Notes under the pieces: generated by a model | What the model saw: the letters and a program-made list of their open reading frames with translations, nothing else | Told to the model about the DNA's origin: nothing | Databases searched by the model: none | Source: Terriglobales bacterium | GTDB taxonomy: Bacteria > Acidobacteriota > Terriglobia > Terriglobales > Acidobacteriaceae | Length of the DNA stretch: 64,000 bases | Reading direction: 5' to 3' | Assembly: GCA_035567895.1 (NCBI GenBank) | Contig: DATMPC010000014.1 | Coordinates: 122,169 to 186,168, forward strand | Made by a program: the position numbers and the translations under genes | Shown here: positions 43,980-51,680 of the stretch, piece after piece | Position numbering within the stretch: the stretch's first letter is position 1 | How the letters are laid out: each line of letters starts with the position of its first letter

Positions 43980-44090
43980 CTAAACCCGCGTTCTTCCAGT
44001 GGGGGGTACAGTGGGAACTTTTCAGGGATTGCGTGCGTTTCTTCCCATAGGTGGTTCCGACGAGGGCCAGCATGAGTCACTGGAGGGTTT

Positions 44091-44414
44091 ATGTACTGCA
44101 ATTTTTGTGGACGAACCATGGCAGACGACTGTCTCTACTGTTCGGCCTGCGGCCGCCAGTTAGGGGCGAGAGTAGTTCGGCGACCGCTGGAGCGTGCGCG
44201 TGAAGGTCGAAAGATCGGTGGCGTGTGTATGGGTCTTGCTCGCCACCTCGATGTCGACGTAACTCTGATCCGCTTGCTCACGCTGGTAGTAGCGATATTC
44301 ACTGGCATCGGATTTGTCGCATATGTGATCGCCTGGATCGTGATACCTGAAGAGCCGGTCATCGTGCCCCAGACGCAGGTAGTGCACAGCCAATCCGGCC
44401 CGCCCATGACCTAG
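44091..44414 (+). CDS. PspC-domain membrane protein with N-terminal zinc ribbon
   Basis: 107 residues. A zinc ribbon, MYCNFCGRTMADDCLYCSACG (CxxC...CxxC), precedes a PspC domain (GRKIGGVCMGLARHLDVDVTLIRLLTLVVAIFTGIGFVAYVIAWIVIP) whose hydrophobic part is a membrane helix. PspC-type proteins act in envelope stress (phage-shock) sensing. The fused ribbon is a common variant in this phylum. No pspA is nearby. The ATG at 44091 follows GGAGGGTTT. Confidence 0.87.
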   Translation: MYCNFCGRTMADDCLYCSACGRQLGARVVRRPLERAREGRKIGGVCMGLARHLDVDVTLIRLLTLVVAIFTGIGFVAYVIAWIVIPEEPVIVPQTQVVHSQSGPPMT

Positions 44415-44449
44415 ATTCTGTCGGGATTGCAGGTTTGGAGGACCACATC

Positions 44450-44752
44450 ATGTTCTTCGGCCGATCCTGGAACGAATGGATCGCGCAGTACGCAAGCAGC
44501 CATCAGAATGCCGTCAATCGTGTCTGCCACACGATCGGCATTCCGATGATCATCCTCTCTCTAGTTGTCACGCCGGTGATTCCATTTGTCTCTGGCTTCT
44601 GGCGATTGCCTCTCACGCTTTTCATAGTCGGCTGGATCTTTCAATTCGTTGGACACGCATTCGAAGGCAAGCCTCCGGAGTTCTTTCATGATTGGAGGTT
44701 CTTGCTCGTGGGAGCGAGGTGGTGGGTGGCAAAGATGAGAGGTAAGGCTTAA
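44450..44752 (+). CDS. DUF962 (Mpo1-like) membrane protein
   Basis: 100 residues. NEWIAQYASSHQNAVNRVCHTIGIPMI, membrane helices (IILSLVVTPVIPFVSGF, LTLFIVGWIFQFVGHAFEGKPP) and PEFFHDWRFLLVGARWWV are typical of the DUF962/YGL010w (Mpo1) family. Yeast Mpo1 is a 2-hydroxy fatty acid dioxygenase using Fe with conserved His residues. The His in SSHQN, CHTIG, GHAFEG and FHDW fit. The ATG at 44450 has GGAGG 8 nt upstream and is preferred over the upstream TTG. Confidence 0.85.
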   Translation: MFFGRSWNEWIAQYASSHQNAVNRVCHTIGIPMIILSLVVTPVIPFVSGFWRLPLTLFIVGWIFQFVGHAFEGKPPEFFHDWRFLLVGARWWVAKMRGKA

Positions 44753-44753
44753 C

Positions 44754-44846
44754 AGAGCAAACACGAAGGTCACGAAGGAAAAACCAAAGACACGAAGCGC
44801 CCTCCGTGACCTTGATGTTGCCTTCGTGACCTTCGTGTTCGCTCTT
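44754..44846. repeat. Intergenic inverted repeat, CACGAAGG family
   Basis: The left arm 44754-44779 (AGAGCAAACACGAAGGTCAC...) and right arm 44821-44845 (CCTTCGTGACCTTCGTGTTC...) are nearly perfect inverses. They fill most of the gap between two convergent genes. The arms share the unit CACGAAGG with 7409-7515 and 46985-47115. Confidence 0.82.
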
Positions 44847-44863
44847 CGATCTTTCCTCGGCGT

Positions 44864-45949
44864 TCAAGAAGTCGCAGGCTGTTGCTGCGTGGCGCAATGA
44901 ATTGCGCCTAGTCCCCAAATGAAATCGCCGCAATAAATGCCAACCACGTCTCGATCTGGAAACAGTTCACCAAGAATGCTTAACGCGGCTTTGTCGTAGA
45001 GATTGTTGAAGGTGGGGACCAAGACGACGGCGTTGGCGATGTAAAAGTTGGCATAGCTGGCCGGCAACCGTTGCCCACGAAACCAAACAGGGGAGGGAAT
45101 CGGAAGCTCAATCACTTTGAAGCGTTTGCCATCCTGATCGGTGGCACTTCGCAGGCGTTGCAAATTGTCCTGCAAGGGCGCGTGGTTCGGATCGGAAGAA
45201 TTTTTCTCGACGGCGGTGACAATGGTGTCGGGCGAAACGAACCTGGAAATGTCATCGACGTGGCCATGCGTATCGTCGCCAGCGATTCCGCTTCCTAACC
45301 AGATAGTCTTCGTGACTCCTAGATAATCGGCGAACATTTGTTCCAGCTGCTCACGAGTGGCGCCCGGATTTCTCTCCTGAACGTCACTTAACAGGCATTC
45401 TTCTGTCGTGAGCATTGTGCCGCGCCCGTTCACATCGATGCTGCCGCCTTCGAGCACGGCGCGCCGGGGCTTTCCGTTGACTTTCAACTCGGGTGGCCAG
45501 CTCTCGAGTCCAAGCTTGCGGCCAATTAGTGCGGGAAGCTTTTCGTCCTTCTTGTAGTTCGGATATTTGGCCCATCCGTTGAATTGCCAATGCGTGATTG
45601 CCAACTTGGGATTCTTGTCTCGCGTAACAAAGATCGGGCCCGAGTCGCGAGTCCAAACGCGATCTGTCTTCCAGCGAAAGAATTCCACGCGATCTAACTG
45701 CACATGCGCGTGCTTCAGAGTGCGTTCGGCCGAACGCTGATGTGAGGCATCGTTAACGATGATCCTCACCTGCTCGCCGCGCGCGAGATGGCGAACGATG
45801 TCGGCATAAATAAACGGAATAGGTTGGAACTTGCCCGGCCAGTCATCGCGGTTGTGCGGCCACGCGATCCACGTGGCTTCATGACGCTCCCATTCCGCCG
45901 GCATGCGATAGCCAAGCAACGCTGGCGTGGCTGACTGCGGTCTCTTCAA
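44864..45949 (-). CDS. aguA: Agmatine deiminase
   Basis: 361 residues of the guanidino-group-modifying superfamily, converting agmatine to N-carbamoylputrescine plus ammonia. Visible are MPAEWERHEATWIAWPHNRDDW, RVWTRDSGPIFV, AVLEGGSIDVNGRGTML, DDTHGHVDDISRFV and the catalytic Cys (about 352) in WGLGAIHCATQQQPA. The TTG at 45949 is chosen because AAAGG lies 6 nt upstream. The frame stays open to a GTG at 45994, but that reaches into a repeat hairpin. It is the last gene of an arginine-to-putrescine cluster. Confidence 0.93.
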   Translation of the reverse strand: MKRPQSATPALLGYRMPAEWERHEATWIAWPHNRDDWPGKFQPIPFIYADIVRHLARGEQVRIIVNDASHQRSAERTLKHAHVQLDRVEFFRWKTDRVWTRDSGPIFVTRDKNPKLAITHWQFNGWAKYPNYKKDEKLPALIGRKLGLESWPPELKVNGKPRRAVLEGGSIDVNGRGTMLTTEECLLSDVQERNPGATREQLEQMFADYLGVTKTIWLGSGIAGDDTHGHVDDISRFVSPDTIVTAVEKNSSDPNHAPLQDNLQRLRSATDQDGKRFKVIELPIPSPVWFRGQRLPASYANFYIANAVVLVPTFNNLYDKAALSILGELFPDRDVVGIYCGDFIWGLGAIHCATQQQPATS

Positions 45950-45970
45950 TTCTCGCCTTTCAAACAACAC

Positions 45971-46055
45971 AACCACAGAGGACATAGAGGACACGGAGGA
46001 AAATTGGAGCCATGTTTTCCCGGTTTCCTCAGTGTTCTCTGTGTCCTCTGTGGTT
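45971..46055. repeat. Intergenic inverted repeat, ACAGAGGACA family
   Basis: The left arm 45971-46000 (AACCACAGAGGACATAGAGG...) and right arm about 46024-46055 (CTGTGTCCTCTGTGGTT) are inverse copies between aguB and aguA. It is a family distinct from the CACGAAGG elements, though of similar construction. Confidence 0.8.
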
Positions 46056-46066
46056 AGCTCCTACTT

Positions 46067-46969
46067 TCAATCTAGGAATCGATGCGTAATGCCGGAATAG
46101 CTCTCGATGCGGCGGTCGCGCAAGAACGGCCAGTTACGGCGAGTTTCGTCAATCTCGCTTAGGTTCACCTCAGCACAAAGGATCTCTTCGCGGTCGTGTG
46201 AGGCCTCTGCGAGGACGCGTCCGAAAGGATCGGCGAGGAATGAGCCTCCCCAGAACTCCAGGCCGGCGCCTTTGGCTTCGTTTCCGCGGATGTTGCCGGT
46301 TTCGTGGCCAACTCGATTCACCACAGCAACGAATACTCCGTTGGCGATGGCATGTGCGCGCTGAATCGTGCGCCAGGCATCGTGTTGCGCGACCCCATGT
46401 TGCTCCTTCTCCGCCGGATGCCAGCCGATCGCTGTCGGATAGAAGAGCACCTGTGCTCCTTGCAGCGCTGTAAGCCGCGCGCCTTCTGGATACCACTGAT
46501 CCCAGCAGACCAACGTTCCAATGCGGCCAACATCAGTGTCGAATGCTTTGAATCCGAGATCGCCGGGAGTGAAGTAGTACTTTTCGTAGTAGAGCGGGTC
46601 ATCGGGAATGTGCATTTTCCGATACAGACCCTTGATGGCTCCGTCGCTTCCGATCAGCGCTGCAGTGTTGTGATACAGGCCCCGAGTCCGTTTCTCGAAA
46701 ACTGAAGTAACAACAACTGCCTTGGCTTCCGTTGCTGCCTTCGAGATTGCGTCAGTGGTCGGACCGGGAATTGTTTCTGCCAGGTCGAAGAGGGCAGGAT
46801 CTTCACGCTGGCAAAAATACTGGGTCCGAAACAATTCTGGCAGACAGATGATCTGCGCGCCATTGCGCCCGGCTTCGCGGATGCGCTGAACGGCCTTCTG
46901 CAGATTGGCATCCGGATCCGGCGAGCAGGAAAGTTGAATCAGTCCGACTTGGAAACGATCTTGAGTCAT
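46067..46969 (-). CDS. aguB: N-carbamoylputrescine amidase
   Basis: A 300-residue nitrilase-superfamily enzyme. The Glu-Lys-Cys triad is visible: Glu in QIICLPELFRTQYFC, Lys in LYRKMHIPDDPLYYEK, Cys in IGTLVCWDQWYPEGARL. The FNGV/ANGVFVAVVNRVG and EFWGGSFLADPFGRVL stretches match AguB. It hydrolyses N-carbamoylputrescine to putrescine, CO2 and ammonia. The start ATG at 46969 removes an upstream stretch that overlaps the next repeat. Confidence 0.93.
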   Translation of the reverse strand: MTQDRFQVGLIQLSCSPDPDANLQKAVQRIREAGRNGAQIICLPELFRTQYFCQREDPALFDLAETIPGPTTDAISKAATEAKAVVVTSVFEKRTRGLYHNTAALIGSDGAIKGLYRKMHIPDDPLYYEKYYFTPGDLGFKAFDTDVGRIGTLVCWDQWYPEGARLTALQGAQVLFYPTAIGWHPAEKEQHGVAQHDAWRTIQRAHAIANGVFVAVVNRVGHETGNIRGNEAKGAGLEFWGGSFLADPFGRVLAEASHDREEILCAEVNLSEIDETRRNWPFLRDRRIESYSGITHRFLD

Positions 46970-46984
46970 GGAAAGCAAAAACCA

Positions 46985-47115
46985 AGAGCGAACACGAAGG
47001 GCACAAAGGTGACACAAGAGGTCACGAAGAAACTATTGCCAAATCTCTGGAAAGAATTACAAATACGTTCTTCGTGTCCTTCGGAGTCGCCTTCGTGACC
47101 TTCGTGTTCGCTCTT
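46985..47115. repeat. Intergenic inverted repeat, CACGAAGG family (longest copy)
   Basis: The left arm 46985-47032 (GAGCGAACACGAAGGGCACA...) and right arm about 47068-47115 (...CCTTCGTGTTCGCTC) pair over about 45 bp with mismatches. It lies between the arginine decarboxylase and aguB genes, both on the minus strand, and could attenuate transcription between them. Confidence 0.82.
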
Positions 47116-47122
47116 CCCGGTC

Positions 47123-47680
47123 TTACTCGAAAATCAGAATTGCGGCTGCAATTACGGTGGTCCAACGGCCGTGCTTATCCCCCACTGCCGACTGAGTCAT
47201 GTTGGCCGTGCGCACGATCTTGTTCGAGATGCGATAGATTTCCTTCTTCTCGTCCCAGGACTTGTCGGCGTCGAAGTCCACATCAAGCGTTGTCGCCAGC
47301 ATCTCGGCTGCGAGTTCTTCCGCGTAATCGCCCGCCTGGTCGTCGGTCTCACCAAAGCTGTGGTGCTCGCTCATGTAGCCGTAAGTGCTGCGATCCGTCG
47401 GAATAGCGACACCAATACTTGAGGCCAGCAATCGATGCGGTTCGCGAGTTGAATTCTCGGCGACTACCGCAAACACAACCTCGCCGTGATTGAGGTACTT
47501 TTGGCCTACTTTGCGGGAGGTCAACTTGCAATGCGGCGGGAAGATGGAAGATACGCGTACCAGATTTTGCGATGCGATGCCGGCGTCACGCAGTGCCAGC
47601 TCGAAGGAGGTCAAGCGCTCTTTGTGTTTTCCCACCCCTTTGGTGAGAAAGAGCCGCTTGGGAACCATGTCTTTACCCAA
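47123..47680 (-). CDS. Pyruvoyl-dependent arginine decarboxylase
   Basis: 185 residues. The self-cleavage site is the Ser-Ser of NLVRVSSIFPPHC (residues 44-45 of the longer form), giving a pyruvoyl cofactor on the large chain. VPKRLFLTKGVGKHKERLTSFE, GVAIPTDRSTYGYMSEHHSFGE and YAEELAAEMLATTL match PvlArgDC. It decarboxylates arginine to agmatine, feeding aguA and aguB downstream. A TTG at 47680 has GGAGG 9 nt upstream. An ATG 5 codons in (47665) is the alternative. Confidence 0.93.
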   Translation of the reverse strand: MGKDMVPKRLFLTKGVGKHKERLTSFELALRDAGIASQNLVRVSSIFPPHCKLTSRKVGQKYLNHGEVVFAVVAENSTREPHRLLASSIGVAIPTDRSTYGYMSEHHSFGETDDQAGDYAEELAAEMLATTLDVDFDADKSWDEKKEIYRISNKIVRTANMTQSAVGDKHGRWTTVIAAAILIFE

Positions 47681-47780
47681 TTCAAAAATCCTCCGGAAAG
47701 GCTGATAGAAAAAATAAAGCTAACAGAAATTGTGCACTACGCGGGAAGGAAAATGTTTAAGCAGTATGAATTTCCCCGGT

Positions 47781-48683
47781 TTAGGAGTGGGCCAATTTCT
47801 TTACGGCTTTTCTATGTACCGCAATGTCCATGAAGGCGCGAGCAGCGCGGCTCAGCGTCTTGTCCTTGCGATAAACCAGCGCCAAGTCTCGGGCGATCGG
47901 AGGATCGATGAAGTTCAGGGCCACAAGCGTTCCGGCTCGGACCTCGTCGGAGATATTCGATCGTGCTACAAAGCCAATGCCCACGTCGGCGGCCACGAAC
48001 CGCTTGAGCAGCTCACTGGAATCGAGTTCCATTGATACATGAGGTTTGAGCTGAGCTTCCTGAAAGACGTCATCAATCGCGTCGCGCGTGCGTCCTAACT
48101 TTGGGAGAACCAATGGATACTTGGCGATTTCCTCGAGGCGTGCGTGTGCAAGCTGCGCCAGAGGATGTCCGGGAGAAGTAATGAGGACCAGTTCATCGTG
48201 GTGTATGGGAAGGGCTGCTAGCCGAGCATCCTTCACGGGCATCGAGACAACGCCGAAGTCCACCGTCTGGTCAATCACGGACTCCAGCGTCGTAGTGGTC
48301 TCCGCGCGTTGAATGCTGACGGAAACCTTGGGGTACTGGCGTTTAAAGTCGCCAAAGACCTCGGGCAGAATGTAGAGACAGGTGGCTTCGTTGGCCCCGA
48401 CAACGATTTCTCCACGTGGCGTGCGCTCCATTTCCGCAATGGTCATCTTCACGGACTTCAATGATCGGAGCGCTTCTTCGGCGTACGTCTGAAATGCTTT
48501 TCCGGCCATGGTAAGCGTAACCTTGGCGCCCGAGCGGTCGAACAACTTGGCTCCCACTTCCTCTTCGAGAGCGCGAATCTGCGATGAAATGGCGGGCTGA
48601 GTCCGAAAACAGCGCTCGGCAGCTTTGGAAAAGCTGGAGTGCTTAGCGACTTCCAGGAAGGAGTTGAGTTGGTCGAGATCCAT
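47781..48683 (-). CDS. LysR-family transcriptional regulator
   Basis: 300 residues with an N-terminal HTH (MDLDQLNSFLEVAKHSSFSKAAERCFRTQPAISSQIRALEEEVG) and a two-lobed effector domain (PRGEIVVGANEATCLYILPEVFGDF, DFGVVSMPVKDARLAALPIHHDELVLI, FVAADVGIGFVARSNI). The DNA-binding part and the ligand domain resemble CysB/CysL-type regulators. It lies upstream of the arginine decarboxylase on the same strand (100-nt gap), but no regulatory link is shown. Confidence 0.92.
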   Translation of the reverse strand: MDLDQLNSFLEVAKHSSFSKAAERCFRTQPAISSQIRALEEEVGAKLFDRSGAKVTLTMAGKAFQTYAEEALRSLKSVKMTIAEMERTPRGEIVVGANEATCLYILPEVFGDFKRQYPKVSVSIQRAETTTTLESVIDQTVDFGVVSMPVKDARLAALPIHHDELVLITSPGHPLAQLAHARLEEIAKYPLVLPKLGRTRDAIDDVFQEAQLKPHVSMELDSSELLKRFVAADVGIGFVARSNISDEVRAGTLVALNFIDPPIARDLALVYRKDKTLSRAARAFMDIAVHRKAVKKLAHS

Positions 48684-48751
48684 GAGGCCGGACGGGAACT
48701 TGACCTGTATCGTACCCCGGATTGCTTAATTTCGCAGCCAAAACGGCGGGC

Positions 48752-48980
48752 TCACCCAACCGGCACCTCAACTCGCGTTATGAAGACCTCCGTATGGAGA
48801 CTGTCGTTTATTTCAGTGGGATCAGCAGACTCAAAGAAGAGTTCCAGCGCCTCAACTAGATTTGGTTCTTGCCGCCTCGACGGTTTCACCCTGACTGGCA
48901 ATGTCGAGCTCCGGGCAGAGGGCTACATATGCGTCGTCTTCGCGTTCAATGATCGCCGTCAGTTGTCGAGTGCTCTTCAT
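48752..48980 (-). pseudogene. hicB: HicB-type antitoxin gene broken by a +1 frameshift
   Basis: From the ATG at 48980 the frame reads MKSTRQLTAIIEREDDAYVA, then LCPELDIASQGETVEAART, and stops at TGA 48854-48852. One extra A in the minus-strand AAA run (48863-48861) explains this. After removing it the frame continues NLVEALELFFESADPTEIND to RVEVPVG and stops at 48752. The joined sequence of 75 residues is a standard HicB antitoxin. Beyond the stop a stretch reading GEPAVLAAK resembles the start of HicA, then diverges, so the toxin seems lost. A sequencing error is possible. Confidence 0.8.
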
Positions 48981-49044
48981 GCGCCGAATTGTATCCCACG
49001 AGTTCGTGGCGATTTCTTGCTGCTTTCATTGCTAGAATCGAAGC

Positions 49045-49407
49045 GTGCCGCAGTCTCGAAATCTCATGCGAGCCCACGCTTTAGGGCGCGTTTTGTGGAG
49101 GCTTAGCAACCGTCACTATGCGGTGAGAGGAGGAGTTGCTGCGGCTAAGAGTGTTGGCAAGGCCGCTGCACGAACCACTCGGATCCTGGTGCTTGAGATC
49201 ACTGGCTTTTTCTTCGCGGTGTTTGCTGCGATGGGCCTCGGAGCTGCCTGGCGTCAATGGGAGAGGATTCAGTCTGGCCAGTCGTCAGCTCCCGTTTCGC
49301 ATGTGATCGTGACTTTGGCGTTTACCGCGACATTCATCTACTTCTCTGCGAGTTCCTTTCTGCGTGCTCGCCGCCGTGCCGCGATTAAAGAGAATGGCAA
49401 TGGTTGA
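49045..49407 (+). CDS. Small membrane protein of unknown function
   Basis: 120 residues, basic, with two membrane segments ([23 protein letters not shown] and [20 protein letters not shown]). No family is recognised. It overlaps the following mutase gene by 14 nt, so the two are likely translationally coupled. The start at 49045 could also be the ATG 7 codons later. Confidence 0.65.
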   Translation: MPQSRNLMRAHALGRVLWRLSNRHYAVRGGVAAAKSVGKAAARTTRILVLEITGFFFAVFAAMGLGAAWRQWERIQSGQSSAPVSHVIVTLAFTATFIYFSASSFLRARRRAAIKENGNG

Positions 49408-51007
49408 TTCTGCGCGATCGGAAAGCCTCAAGCCGGCTTCTCAACCCGAACTGCGCGAACTCTATACCGAAGAAGACCTCTCGCAATCGCAGTGGAATTA
49501 CGACGAGCAGGCTGGTTTTCCTGGTCAGTATCCATTCACTCGAGGCATTCAGCCCACGATGTATCGCGGACGCCTCTGGACCATGCGCCAGTATGCAGGC
49601 ATGGGAGATGCGGAAGAGTCGAATCGCCGTTACAAATACCTGCTTGCGCACGGCACCATGGGGCTCTCTGTCGCCTTCGATCTGCCGACCCAAATCGGAT
49701 ATGACTCAGATGATCCCATGGCCTTGGGTGAAGTCGGCAAAGTCGGAGTAGCTATTGATTCCATCGAAGACATGGAGCGGCTTTTCGACGGCATTGATCT
49801 GGAGAAAATTTCCACGTCGATGACCATCAATGCCACGGCCATCATTCTGCTGGCGCTGTATGTTGCCGTGGCGAAGCGAAGGGGCGCGAATCCCCGTAAG
49901 CTGTCGGGTACGGTGCAAAACGATGTGCTGAAGGAGTACATCGCGCGCGGGACGTACATTTATCCCCCACTGCACGCGATGCGGATCATTATTGACATCT
50001 TCGCCTTCGCCAATGAGCATCTGCCGGAATGGAATCCAATCTCGATCTCCGGCTACCACATGCGAGAGGCCGGCTGCACCGCTGTGCAGGAAGTAGCGTT
50101 TACGCTTGGGAACGGTATTGCTTACGTGCAGGCCGCTCTTGATGCTGGACTCGACTTGGACCGCTTTGCTCCGCGACTCTCATTCTTCTTCAACGCCCAC
50201 AACAATTTCCTGGAAGAAGTTGCAAAGTTTCGCGCTGCGCGACGGATGTGGGCTCGCATTATGCGCGAACGTTTTCGGGCGAAGAACCCCAGGTCGTGGA
50301 TGCTTCGGTTCCACACTCAGACTGCCGGCTCAACGCTCACTGCCCAGCAACCTGAAGTCAACATCGTGAGAACCGCGATTCAGGCACTCGCATCCGTGTT
50401 GGGCGGCACGCAGTCACTTCATACCAATGGATACGATGAAGCGCTGGCGATTCCCACTGAAGAGGCGGCGCGCATTGCGCTCCGCACTCAGCAGATCATC
50501 GCCTACGAATCAGGCGCAGCACAGACCATTGATCCATTCGCCGGATCGTATGCGATTGAGAGCCTCACGGACGAAATCGAGAGTCGAGCCAGCGACTACA
50601 TCGAGAAAATCGGTTCTCTGGGAGGCATGATCAAGGCCATCGAACAAGGATTCGTGCAGCAGGAGATCCAGAACGCAGCTTACGACGTCCAAAAGAAGAT
50701 TGATCACGGCGATGTGGTCGTCGTTGGTGTGAACCGCTTCGCGATTGAGGACGAAAAGGCAATTCCAATCCAGCGGATCGACGAAGCGCTGGAGCGCAAG
50801 CAGGTGGAGCGAGTGCGGGCACTGCGGGCCGGCAGGGACGCCAACCAGTGGCGAATCGCCATGAATCGCCTGAAAGACAGTGCTTCAAGCGGTGCCAATC
50901 TTGTTCCCGCAGTGATCGAGGCAGTGGAAAAAAAGTGCACAGTTGGCGAGATATCCAATCAATTACGTGAAGTATTTGGAGAGCACCGCGAGACTGTCGT
51001 CATCTAA
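49394..51007 (+). CDS. Methylmalonyl-CoA mutase, catalytic (alpha) subunit
   Basis: 537 residues covering only the TIM-barrel part. Visible are [27 protein letters not shown] (with the substrate Tyr), [68 protein letters not shown] and [23 protein letters not shown]. The protein ends near TVVI and lacks the B12-binding domain, so it belongs to the split type that needs a separate cobalamin subunit. None lies in the window. It interconverts methylmalonyl-CoA and succinyl-CoA, or a related acyl-CoA. Two ATGs (49394, 49400) are possible. Confidence 0.9.
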   Translation: MAMVDSARSESLKPASQPELRELYTEEDLSQSQWNYDEQAGFPGQYPFTRGIQPTMYRGRLWTMRQYAGMGDAEESNRRYKYLLAHGTMGLSVAFDLPTQIGYDSDDPMALGEVGKVGVAIDSIEDMERLFDGIDLEKISTSMTINATAIILLALYVAVAKRRGANPRKLSGTVQNDVLKEYIARGTYIYPPLHAMRIIIDIFAFANEHLPEWNPISISGYHMREAGCTAVQEVAFTLGNGIAYVQAALDAGLDLDRFAPRLSFFFNAHNNFLEEVAKFRAARRMWARIMRERFRAKNPRSWMLRFHTQTAGSTLTAQQPEVNIVRTAIQALASVLGGTQSLHTNGYDEALAIPTEEAARIALRTQQIIAYESGAAQTIDPFAGSYAIESLTDEIESRASDYIEKIGSLGGMIKAIEQGFVQQEIQNAAYDVQKKIDHGDVVVVGVNRFAIEDEKAIPIQRIDEALERKQVERVRALRAGRDANQWRIAMNRLKDSASSGANLVPAVIEAVEKKCTVGEISNQLREVFGEHRETVVI

Positions 51008-51035
51008 GTTGGCTGCATCCAATCGGCCAGATCGT

Positions 51036-51209
51036 TTAGGGAGAATGTTGGGCCTGGAGATCGCATGCTTCGCGGCAGTCGCGGCAGTAGTACGCGCCGT
51101 CAGCGCACAATCGAACGTCGCTCAATCCCTGGCACAAAATGCAGTATTTCTCGCAGGCACAGCGCGCTTCTTCTCGGTCGCACTGTGAACAGATGAATTT
51201 CGTTGCCAT
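51036..51209 (-). CDS. Small Cys-rich zinc-binding-like protein
   Basis: 57 residues with ten cysteines arranged in CxxC-like pairs: FICSQCDREEARCACEKYCILCQG and GAYYCRDCREACD. This suggests two zinc knuckles or a rubredoxin-like site. I know no function. The ATG at 51209 gives MATKFICSQC. An upstream start is possible but adds a poorly conserved-looking segment. It converges on the mutase gene. Confidence 0.65.
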   Translation of the reverse strand: MATKFICSQCDREEARCACEKYCILCQGLSDVRLCADGAYYCRDCREACDLQAQHSP

Positions 51210-51284
51210 ACCAAGAATGTAGCGCGGTTGCGACGAGAGGGAAACGCCGGAGCAGAACAATTTGTGTTGAGGGAGTAAACTTTA

Positions 51285-51316
51285 GTAAGAGCTAGAGAAA
51301 GTAAGAGCTAGAGAAG
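51285..51316. repeat. Tandem 16-bp repeat
   Basis: GTAAGAGCTAGAGAAA (51285-51300) is followed directly by GTAAGAGCTAGAGAAG (51301-51316), a two-copy tandem with one difference. It lies in the gap between the Cys-rich protein and the small HTH gene. Confidence 0.8.
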
Positions 51317-51342
51317 CAGAACTGCTGTCATTGGGATCATGG

Positions 51343-51537
51343 TTACTTAGGATTTTTTTCGATCCTGCGCATTTCCTTCAGCAGTGCGGCCTCCACTTTT
51401 GCGGATTGGCGTTCCCCTCGCGCGACGCGGCTGACATAAGACGGATCGATTCCTAATTGTTTTGCAATTCTGCTGTAGATACCGCGGTATAGGCTTAGTC
51501 GATTGAATTTTTGGTTTTTGGTATTATCCAACGTCAT
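51343..51537 (-). CDS. Small HTH (XRE-like) DNA-binding protein
   Basis: 64 residues. RGIYSRIAKQLGIDPSYVSRVARGERQS is a compact helix-turn-helix of the XRE/Cro type, followed by AALLKEMRRIEKNPK. It starts at ATG 51537. An in-frame open stretch upstream to 51672 has no domain. It is divergent from the larger XRE/S24-type regulator across a short gap with a palindrome. Confidence 0.65.
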   Translation of the reverse strand: MTLDNTKNQKFNRLSLYRGIYSRIAKQLGIDPSYVSRVARGERQSAKVEAALLKEMRRIEKNPK

Positions 51538-51619
51538 GATTCGTGACCCGCTGTCCTGGTCAGCGTGGCGCGATGCTAGATCACGACAACTGAGGGACAA
51601 GGGTGAGCGCCCTTTTTGT

Positions 51620-51631
51620 GGAGTTATAACT
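51620..51631. promoter_or_regulatory. 12-bp perfect palindrome between two HTH genes
   Basis: GAGTTATAACTC is self-complementary and AT-rich in its centre. It lies about 50 nt before the S24-type regulator and about 80 nt before the small HTH gene. It is a plausible shared operator or promoter element. Confidence 0.45.
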
Positions 51632-51680
51632 CTAATGTTAGCGAGAATAGCTCCGCCGCCATTCCCTGTCAAGGACTGAT

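Noticed and set aside
43786..43983. 65-codon frame between the TPR and PspC genes
   Set aside because: It lies on the arms of a long inverted repeat and has no family pattern.
48639..49106. Open frame of 155 codons on the plus strand
   Set aside because: It overlaps the LysR start and the hicB remnant on the other strand. No family pattern was seen.
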